Origin: an uncultured Treponema sp.
GTDB taxonomy: Bacteria > Spirochaetota > Spirochaetia > Treponematales > Treponemataceae
Assembly (NCBI GenBank): GCA_937915735.1
Contig: CALGGS010000158.1
Span: 1 to 12,680 of the forward strand
Direction of reading: 5' to 3'
Length of the DNA: 12,680 bases
Shown piece by piece: positions 7,215 through 12,680 of this stretch (the first letter of the stretch is position 1; every line of letters starts with the position of its first letter). The position numbers and the translations under genes are program-made. The notes below the pieces were generated by a model that was given only the letters and a program-made list of their open reading frames with translations, was not told where the DNA came from and did no database searches.

Positions 7215-9714
7215 CCAGATTAACCTTATCAAAATCAGGCGTTGGTATTCCAAGCAAGGCCCTAAGTTCCTTTAGATTTTTCGGGCCTGCAGGTCCTACT
7301 GCCCTCTCACAGTCCTCGTCAACGATAAATTCCTCGTCACCGTTATCACTCTTAAAGAATTCTGCGATATCGAAGTTCGGCATATTCACGACACCGTAGA
7401 AATGCTGCTTTCCCTTTCCCTTGACTTCAAATTCAACGGGAATTCTCTCCACGATAATCTCGTTCATAATGTTCTGAGGCCTGATAATAAAATTATTTTC
7501 CTCGCAACGAATATAGTCTTTTTTTAAGATATTATAGGTTTCTTCCGTAATTAAGATGTCAGTTCCGCACGGCTTGTTACTAGCTTCGGCACGGCTGGCA
7601 AAATTTACGCTGTCTCCAATTGAAGTGAATTCCATTTTGTCAAAAGAACCCATAAAGCCGACCGTCGCCCGTCCGGAATTTAAGCCTGCCCCAATCTGAA
7701 TATGAGGCTTGTACTGAGCGAGTGGGTCACTGGCATGCTCCTTAGTGAAGGCTTCGGCATCCTTGTTGTATTTCATAAGAGAGTAGCGCATCGCCACACA
7801 GCAAGTAATTGCGCTCAAAGCGTCGGCCTTTACATATTCGTCGTGCAGCTCCTGTTTTAAAATGCGGGTCACAGAGGTTGTGCTCATTTTCTCCCAGTTA
7901 AGGTCATCATTGCGCAAAACGCCCCAGGCAGCCATAATTGCATCACCTTCGAATTTATCAACGATTCCGCCAGTTTTGTTGATGCAGGTAACCATTCGGC
8001 TCATGTAGTCATTCAAAAAGCTGATGATTTCGGCAGCACTTCGCTCACCGAATCTTTTTTTAAAGCCGTCAGAAATGGCGGTAAAGCCGCGGATATCCGA
8101 GAAGAAAATCGTAATGTCTTTTAAGTGCGGATTAAAGTCAATTTGCTTTGTAATTACGGCCTTCGTAACGCCCTTGTTTGTAAGCCGGGAGACAGTCGTT
8201 AAGATTTCGCCTTCGTTTTTTGTGCTCCGCTCCAAAACTCCTATTTCATCCTGCCTCTTTAAGTCCAGCTCCTTAAAAAGCTCGGTATTGAAGTTTCCCC
8301 TGTTCACTTCGTTTACGACCTCTGTAAGAAAACGCAAAGGTCTGCTCAAAGATTTTGCGAAGAAATAGATAATCATAATTGATATGGCAAGAACAGCAGC
8401 CATAATCAAAATATTTCTGTAAGTGATTCGCCTTACGCCCTCCAAAACGACCGAGGTTTTTACGGTTGTAATGACTCCGCCATTTCCGATTCCAAGTTTT
8501 CTGAAAGCACCGATATACTCATCCTGATTTTCGTCTTTAAAAGGCATCTGGCCGTTACTCATCGGGCTGGAAAGCATTTCCTTTACGATTTGAGATTCAC
8601 TTTCGTCTGAAGCAGAATTCATTTTTTCCAAATCACTGTGAATCAAAACAATTCCGTCGTTATTCACAAGAAAGGACTGATTCACGCTTCCGCTCGCAAA
8701 ACTTTCACCTATTTCGCCCGTAGAGTACAAGAAGGCGACAAATCCCTCCCCGCTTGTAGTAGAAAGGGGACAGAAAAGAGAAATCAGAGGCACATTAAAG
8801 AAGGGAGTCGCATTTAAAATCTCAAAGTTTCCGTTTTTTGCCTTCTCCGCGCTGTCACTTTCCTGAACTATATAAGAGGCGACCGTTTCCTTTTCAATCT
8901 CATGAGAGACAAGGAAGGCATCGCTTGAAAAAAGAAGGCCCTGATTTTCCGCTATCGCAGCGGAAGGCTTTGAGCAAAAAATCGCCACAATGTCCTTGTT
9001 TCTGTCAAAGAAAAGCTTTTCCACGGCTTTTGTTTCGCTGTCGGAAGAAGAGTTTGAGACCAAATCCAAAAACATCGTGACACTTGAAACTGCACTGTTA
9101 ATTCGGTTTTCCGTGTCCGCCGCCGTTCGAGAATTTATCGCAAGGTTGTTTTCCTCGGCATTTGCGCGTGTGTCCCGCGACATAAAAAAGGAAACCGCGT
9201 AAGTAACAAGAGAGACCGACGCCATAAGCAAAATAGAAATGATTACGACAAGCTTTTCGCCAATTGGCCGCCTTATTTTTGAATTCTGCTCTTCAATTCT
9301 GGCATCTTTATCTTCATATTTTTTCAGAAGCTTTATCGCCTTTTTTTCAAGATTTAAAGATTTCTGATCATCCTCAAGAAAACGGGCAATCTCATCGCTT
9401 CTGTGCATTACGAGTGAGGTTTCTTCTTCTAGAATAAAATCATCGACCAACGGGTCAAAGGTCTCAAGATTATCGGATAGTTTTATATCTGAAAAATCAA
9501 TCTCGTTGAGTTCTGGAAGCTCTGGAGATTCGGAAGATTTTGGAATTTTAGAGACAACGCTTACATTATTTCCATCAACGACAATTTTCGTTACATTCGG
9601 ATTTACACGGACAAAATTTCCCTGAGTATCGTCTATTTTCTGAGAAAGTTTTTTCTTTTTTGGAAGAATAAATTCCCCATAAGAAAGAACTTTGCGTTCT
9701 GCGTTCGATTCCAT
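7177..9714 (-). CDS. Membrane class III adenylate cyclase with Cache-like sensor and HAMP domain
   Basis: 845 residues; converts ATP to cAMP in the cytoplasm. Order: cytoplasmic, acidic N-terminal region 1-152; membrane segment about 153-178; periplasmic sensor 179-430 with a dCache-like 'FLVNNDGIVLIHSD' at 348-361; membrane segment 434-453; HAMP about 455-507; catalytic domain about 530-735; C-terminal tail to 845. Class III residues are visible: metal-binding Asp540 (FFSDIRGFT) and Asp591 (GGIVDKFEGD), adenine-specifying Lys587 with Thr697 (FTSIGD), and the transition-state Asn704 and Arg708. The Lys/Thr pair points to ATP over GTP and to the class IIIb type, which in other bacteria often responds to bicarbonate. 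All key residues are present, so it should be active, probably as a dimer. AGAGG lies six bases before ATG 9714, fixing the start. First gene of the four-gene operon. Confidence 0.92.
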   Translation of the reverse strand: MESNAERKVLSYGEFILPKKKKLSQKIDDTQGNFVRVNPNVTKIVVDGNNVSVVSKIPKSSESPELPELNEIDFSDIKLSDNLETFDPLVDDFILEEETSLVMHRSDEIARFLEDDQKSLNLEKKAIKLLKKYEDKDARIEEQNSKIRRPIGEKLVVIISILLMASVSLVTYAVSFFMSRDTRANAEENNLAINSRTAADTENRINSAVSSVTMFLDLVSNSSSDSETKAVEKLFFDRNKDIVAIFCSKPSAAIAENQGLLFSSDAFLVSHEIEKETVASYIVQESDSAEKAKNGNFEILNATPFFNVPLISLFCPLSTTSGEGFVAFLYSTGEIGESFASGSVNQSFLVNNDGIVLIHSDLEKMNSASDESESQIVKEMLSSPMSNGQMPFKDENQDEYIGAFRKLGIGNGGVITTVKTSVVLEGVRRITYRNILIMAAVLAISIMIIYFFAKSLSRPLRFLTEVVNEVNRGNFNTELFKELDLKRQDEIGVLERSTKNEGEILTTVSRLTNKGVTKAVITKQIDFNPHLKDITIFFSDIRGFTAISDGFKKRFGERSAAEIISFLNDYMSRMVTCINKTGGIVDKFEGDAIMAAWGVLRNDDLNWEKMSTTSVTRILKQELHDEYVKADALSAITCCVAMRYSLMKYNKDAEAFTKEHASDPLAQYKPHIQIGAGLNSGRATVGFMGSFDKMEFTSIGDSVNFASRAEASNKPCGTDILITEETYNILKKDYIRCEENNFIIRPQNIMNEIIVERIPVEFEVKGKGKQHFYGVVNMPNFDIAEFFKSDNGDEEFIVDEDCERAVGPAGPKNLKELRALLGIPTPDFDKVNLDAEENKIQVAGN

Positions 9715-9761
9715 AGTATACCTCTGTAATTATCGGCAAATTTCAAGAAAAAATAAAGCTA

Positions 9762-9790
9762 AGATTAGTCCTTTCTTATCTGAATAAGAA
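9762..9790 (-). promoter_or_regulatory. Candidate promoter of the cyclase operon with an operator-like inverted repeat
   Basis: On the minus strand TTCTTA (9790-9785), a 17-base spacer and TAATCT (9767-9762) could serve as -35 and -10 boxes, leaving a leader of about 40 bases. A perfect 7-base inverted repeat, TTCTTAT-ctga-ATAAGAA (9773-9790), covers the -35 box and spacer, as an operator might. GATAAT at 9734-9729 is a better -10 box but would place the ribosome site at the very 5' end of the message. All of this is inspection only. Confidence 0.3.
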
Positions 9791-9830
9791 GTTCAATGCC
9801 CGGTTTTTACAGGATTTACAAAAGAAAGCG

Positions 9831-9868
9831 AAAAAAATCCCGCACGAACTGCAAAAGCTGTGCGGGAT
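9831..9868 (-). terminator. Rho-independent terminator of the fusA operon
   Basis: On the minus strand ATCCCGCAC (9868-9860) pairs perfectly with GTGCGGGAT (9845-9837) around a 14-base loop, followed by seven consecutive Ts (9837-9831). The nine-pair GC-rich stem with a T tract is a textbook intrinsic terminator. It separates the fusA unit from the cyclase operon. Confidence 0.88.
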
Positions 9869-9886
9869 AAAAGAAAGGAGGGATGA

Positions 9887-9991
9887 CCAATAAGTATGAG
9901 TCATTGCCGTGCTCGACACGGCAATCTCTTGTATTGCAATTAAATGGATTTTCGGGTCAAGCCCGAAAATGACACTTTTTGAACTTATTGG
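9887..9991. repeat. Nested palindromic repeat element (REP/MITE-like)
   Basis: Three levels of symmetry are visible. The outer arms CCAATAAGT (9887-9895) and ACTTATTGG (9983-9991) enclose a second pair, GTCATT (9900-9905) and AATGAC (9968-9973). Within these lie two perfect hairpins of nine pairs with five-base loops: ATTGCCGTG/CACGGCAAT (9903-9911, 9917-9925) and ATTTTCGGG/CCCGAAAAT (9948-9956, 9962-9970). The pattern 'GTCATTGCCG...CGGCAATCT ... TCGGGTCAAGCCCGA...ATGAC' is like dispersed REP-type repeats found in several phyla (from memory). No open reading frame fits, so it would be non-autonomous. It lies in the 3' untranslated part of the fusA transcript. Confidence 0.75.
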
Positions 9992-10008
9992 ACAGCCCCT
10001 TGTTCGAG

Positions 10009-10689
10009 TTACGCCTTTGTAATCAAGAGCGTCTTTGTGTCGAGCTTAAGACCTGTCTCAACATTCTTCTTGTCGTGAATCTTGAGAACATCGACAGTAA
10101 CTGCGTCGTTTTTCTGATTCAAGTGAAGAACTGCAGAGAAATAGCCTTCAAGGTTAGCCGGTACAGAGTCAGAAAGCTTGTCACCATCTGCTGTGGAAGC
10201 TCCCCAAACAGTGACATTCTCTTTTTTAGCGTAATCGCTTACAGCCTTAATGTCGTCCTCAGAAACTTTTGCAAAATCGATTCCGTCAAGGACAACGCCA
10301 GAAACAGCGATTCCGCCGGCTTTGAGTGCGTTGAGCGTGTTAACGACCTTTGAAAGAGAGAAGTTGTCGAGAGAGAAGTTGAGAATCGTTCGTTTTGAAA
10401 CGATAGATTCCTTGAGCTCCTGAGCGTTTCCCACATTCTTCTTTTTTGCAAGCTCAGTGAAAATTCCGTCGTACCAAGAAATAACATTTGAAGAGTGAAG
10501 GTCAAATGTTACATGGACGAGTTGTTTGTCCTGCAAAAGAGTGTCCATTCCGAACTGAACGAGCACAGATGTTTTACCAAGGCCTTTTTTTGAAGTGACG
10601 AGACCAAGCTCACCAGCCTTCAAGCCACCTTCTGTAGCAGCGTCAAAAAGACGGATAGTGCTTTTATCGTATAAATCTTGTTTAACCAT
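10009..10689 (-). CDS. RecA/KaiC-like P-loop ATPase-fold protein of unknown function
   Basis: 226 residues, with no signal peptide or membrane segment, so cytoplasmic. 'GLVTSKKGLGKTSVLVQF' (residues 29-46) is a Walker A-like loop with the GKT core, although the first motif position is Ser33 instead of Gly or Ala. 'GVVLDGIDF' (131-139) is a Walker B-like strand with Asp135, and 'VHVTFDLHSSN' (58-68) sits where KaiC/RadA/DnaB proteins carry the strand with the catalytic acid. The protein is about the size of a single KaiC/RecA core with no added domain. It starts 10 bases after the fusA stop; an AAGGAG ribosome site overlaps that stop (GTAAGGAG), so translation is likely coupled. The pairing with EF-G hints at a translation-linked or housekeeping role, but I do not recognise a named family and assign no function. 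Confidence 0.8.
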   Translation of the reverse strand: MVKQDLYDKSTIRLFDAATEGGLKAGELGLVTSKKGLGKTSVLVQFGMDTLLQDKQLVHVTFDLHSSNVISWYDGIFTELAKKKNVGNAQELKESIVSKRTILNFSLDNFSLSKVVNTLNALKAGGIAVSGVVLDGIDFAKVSEDDIKAVSDYAKKENVTVWGASTADGDKLSDSVPANLEGYFSAVLHLNQKNDAVTVDVLKIHDKKNVETGLKLDTKTLLITKA

Positions 10690-10699
10690 TTAAGACTCC

Positions 10700-12680
10700 T
10701 TACTTTTGAGCTGCTTTTCGCTCTTCCTGATATTTTTTGATGAGTTCGTCAGCAACATTGCCCGGAACTCGTCCGTATTTAAGGAATTCCATTGTGAATT
10801 CTGCTTTACCCTGTGTTGAAGAACGCAAGATTGTTGAGAAGCCGAACATTTCTGAAAGCGGAACTTCTGCGTTTACTACAGACATATTGTTTTCATCTGT
10901 TGTTTCGAGAATTACGCCACGGCGCTGGTTGATAAGACCGAACATGTTACCCTGGAATTCAGAAGGTCCTTCGATAGAAACCTTCATAATTGGCTCAAGG
11001 ATAACCGGCTTAGCTTTTTCGTAAGCTTCGCGGAATGCGCCAATAGCGGCAGTCTGGAATGCGATATCTGAAGAGTCAACAGGGTGGTACTGACCGTCAT
11101 TGATTGTACATTTTACGCCAACGATTGGAGCGCCGATAAGGGAACCCTTTTCCATTGCCTTTCTGAAACCTTTGTCACAAGAAGGAATGTATTCGTTAGG
11201 AATTGCGCCACCTTTGATTGCGTCTACGAACTCGTAGTCTTTGTCAGCCAATGGCTCCATAACACCTGCGACACGACCGTACTGACCAGAACCACCTGTC
11301 TGCTTTTTGTGCGTGTAGTTGAAGTTTGCCGAAGCAGTGATTGATTCACGGTAAGCTACTTTTGGTGGAGTAACTTCAACTTCGCATTTGTATTCTCGCT
11401 TCATTCGCTCAACATAGACTGCAAGGTGAAGCTCACCCATACCCTTAATGATTGTCTCGTTAGACTCTGGATCAAGCTCAGTCTGGAATGTCGGGTCTTC
11501 TTTTGTGAAGCGGTTGAGAGCCTTAGCAAAGTTAGCTGCCATTGATTTGTCTTTTGGTTTAACAGCCTGTGAGATAACCGGTGTCGGAACGAACATAGAT
11601 GTCATAGCAACATTGATGCCTTCGCCACAGAATGTGTCGCCTGAAGCACAGTCAACGCCGAAGAGAGCACAGATGTCTCCTGGCTCACCTACTGAAATAT
11701 CTTCCATTGCGGCAGAGTTCATGCGGACAAGACGACCGACCTTGAATCGTTTCTTTGTGCGGACATTTGTAAGCTCAGCGCCTTTTGGCAAGCGTCCTTG
11801 ATAAATTCGGATGTATGTGAGCTGACCGAACTGACCGTCGTCAAGCTTGAATGCAAGTGCAACACATGGCTTGTCAGGAACATTGAAAAGCTCAACCTGC
11901 TCCTCGTTTTTGTCGAGGTCAAGACCATAGTTGTGAACCTCTGTTGGGTTCGGGAGGTATCGCTCAACACCGTCGAGAAGAGGCTGAATACCCTTGTTAA
12001 CATGGGCTGAACCACAGAATACGCCGACGAACTGCTCAGAGAGAGTACCTGCTCGGATAGCACGGATAATGAGTTCTTCTGATGGCTCCTGTTCTTCGAG
12101 CAAGACTTCCATAAGCTCGTCATCGAAGCTAGAAACAGCGTCGAGAAGCTCTGCACGGTATTTAGCTGCATCGTCCTTCATGTTTGCCGGGATTTCCGCA
12201 ACGCGGACATTTTCACCGTTGTCGCCGTCGAAATAGAGAGCCTTCATGCCAACCAAGTCAACGACACCTTCGAGTTTGTCTTCGAGACCGATTGGAAGCT
12301 CAACCATGTGAGAGTTAAGACCGAGCTTGTCGCGGAGCTGATGGCAGACGCGGATTGGGTTTGCGCCCTGTCGGTCACATTTGTTTACGAAAGCGATTCG
12401 AGGTACATGATAGCGCTTTAACTGGCGGTCTACAGTGATAGACTGAGACTGAACGCCTGCAACTGCACAAAGAATCATAATAGCACCGTCAAGAACACGG
12501 AGTGAGCGTTCAACTTCGACTGTGAAGTCTACGTGTCCCGGTGTGTCGATAAGGTTGATAGTGATGTCCTTCCACTGAACCTGAGTTGCTGCTGACTGGA
12601 TAGTAATTCCGCGTTCGCGTTCCAGTTCCATGTTGTCCATTACAGCACCGACACCGTCCTTACCACGAACTTCGTGAATC
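10700..12680 (-). CDS. fusA: Elongation factor G, mitochondrial EF-G1-like type (N-terminus beyond window)
   Basis: GTPase that drives ribosome translocation. The frame is open to the right edge: upstream of ATG 12640 it continues as IHEVRGKDGVGAV, matching EF-G after the P-loop, so about 30 N-terminal residues including the P-loop (G1) are missing and ATG 12640 is not the start. Visible are 'MELERERGITIQSAAT' (switch I/G2), 'DTPGHVDF' (G3), 'NKCD' (G4) and 'CGSA' (G5), then domain II, domain III ('KEDPTFQTELD', 'GMGELHL'), domain IV ('HKKQTGGSGQYG') and domain V to the C-terminal 'EERKAAQK'. Phrases such as 'GVGAVMDNMELERERGITIQSAAT' and 'ICALFGVDCASGDTF' are close to human GFM1 and to the spirochaete/planctomycete/delta-proteobacterial spdEFG1 subfamily, and differ from E. 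coli-type EF-G. Followed by the P-loop gene in the same transcript. Confidence 0.96.
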   Translation of the reverse strand, partial: IHEVRGKDGVGAVMDNMELERERGITIQSAATQVQWKDITINLIDTPGHVDFTVEVERSLRVLDGAIMILCAVAGVQSQSITVDRQLKRYHVPRIAFVNKCDRQGANPIRVCHQLRDKLGLNSHMVELPIGLEDKLEGVVDLVGMKALYFDGDNGENVRVAEIPANMKDDAAKYRAELLDAVSSFDDELMEVLLEEQEPSEELIIRAIRAGTLSEQFVGVFCGSAHVNKGIQPLLDGVERYLPNPTEVHNYGLDLDKNEEQVELFNVPDKPCVALAFKLDDGQFGQLTYIRIYQGRLPKGAELTNVRTKKRFKVGRLVRMNSAAMEDISVGEPGDICALFGVDCASGDTFCGEGINVAMTSMFVPTPVISQAVKPKDKSMAANFAKALNRFTKEDPTFQTELDPESNETIIKGMGELHLAVYVERMKREYKCEVEVTPPKVAYRESITASANFNYTHKKQTGGSGQYGRVAGVMEPLADKDYEFVDAIKGGAIPNEYIPSCDKGFRKAMEKGSLIGAPIVGVKCTINDGQYHPVDSSDIAFQTAAIGAFREAYEKAKPVILEPIMKVSIEGPSEFQGNMFGLINQRRGVILETTDENNMSVVNAEVPLSEMFGFSTILRSSTQGKAEFTMEFLKYGRVPGNVADELIKKYQEERKAAQK

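Noticed and set aside
7215..7253. Upstream ATG at 7253 as start of the FecR protein
   Set aside because: It would overlap the cyclase by 77 bases and place 13 residues before the basic n-region. ATG 7214 has an AAGG site nine bases upstream and begins MRKKTKFK, a normal membrane-anchor start.
9715..10008. Small gene or RNA in the 294-base gap before the cyclase operon
   Set aside because: The gap is explained by the repeat element, the terminator and a promoter region; no credible short open frame with a ribosome site, tRNA or riboswitch fold was seen.
12638..12640. ATG at 12640 as the start of fusA
   Set aside because: The frame stays open to the window edge and the upstream residues (IHEVRGKDGVGAV) match conserved EF-G sequence, so this is an internal methionine.

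Overview
The window looks like a chromosomal segment of a spirochaete, most likely a host-associated Treponema. The grounds are an elongation factor G that closely resembles mitochondrial EF-G1 (the form typical of spirochaetes and a few other phyla), a class III adenylate cyclase followed by a FecR/fibronectin-like periplasmic protein and an outer-membrane barrel protein (an arrangement I recall from Treponema pallidum around TP0485-TP0483, not checked here), and a lipoprotein built of Listeria/Bacteroides-type (InlB B) repeats. The genus call is inference; no rRNA or other marker is present.

Layout. The first 110 bases hold the C-terminal end of a plus-strand gene, probably an Rpn-family nuclease (PD-(D/E)XK, formerly 'putative transposase'). 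Everything else is on the minus strand, so transcription runs from high to low coordinates. Positions 12680-10700 carry fusA, whose N-terminus lies beyond the window, followed after 10 bases by a 226-residue RecA/KaiC-like P-loop protein of unknown function. This unit ends in a 105-base nested palindromic repeat (9887-9991) and a strong intrinsic terminator (9868-9831). A short promoter region (about 9715-9830) then precedes a tightly packed four-gene operon: a membrane adenylate cyclase with a Cache-like sensor and HAMP domain (9714-7177), an inner-membrane-anchored periplasmic FecR protein with about seven fibronectin-like modules (7214-4443), a secreted protein with fibronectin-like domains, a long charged coiled coil and a C-terminal beta-barrel (4453-2855), and a large InlB-repeat lipoprotein (2844-136). 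Junctions are a 38-base overlap, an 11-base overlap and a 10-base gap, so co-transcription and translational coupling are likely.

How they may work together. The four operon products are predicted to occupy successive layers: cytoplasm and inner membrane (cyclase), periplasm (FecR/Fn3), periplasm to outer membrane (coiled coil plus barrel) and probably the cell surface (InlB-repeat lipoprotein). The FecR protein and the barrel protein share the same fibronectin-like module. I propose, as inference only, a trans-envelope pathway that passes an outer-surface or mechanical signal to cAMP synthesis. No FecI-type sigma factor is present in the window. Two short dispersed-repeat elements with the same GTCATT end occur: one forms the tail of the fusA transcript, the other is read in frame inside the lipoprotein signal peptide.
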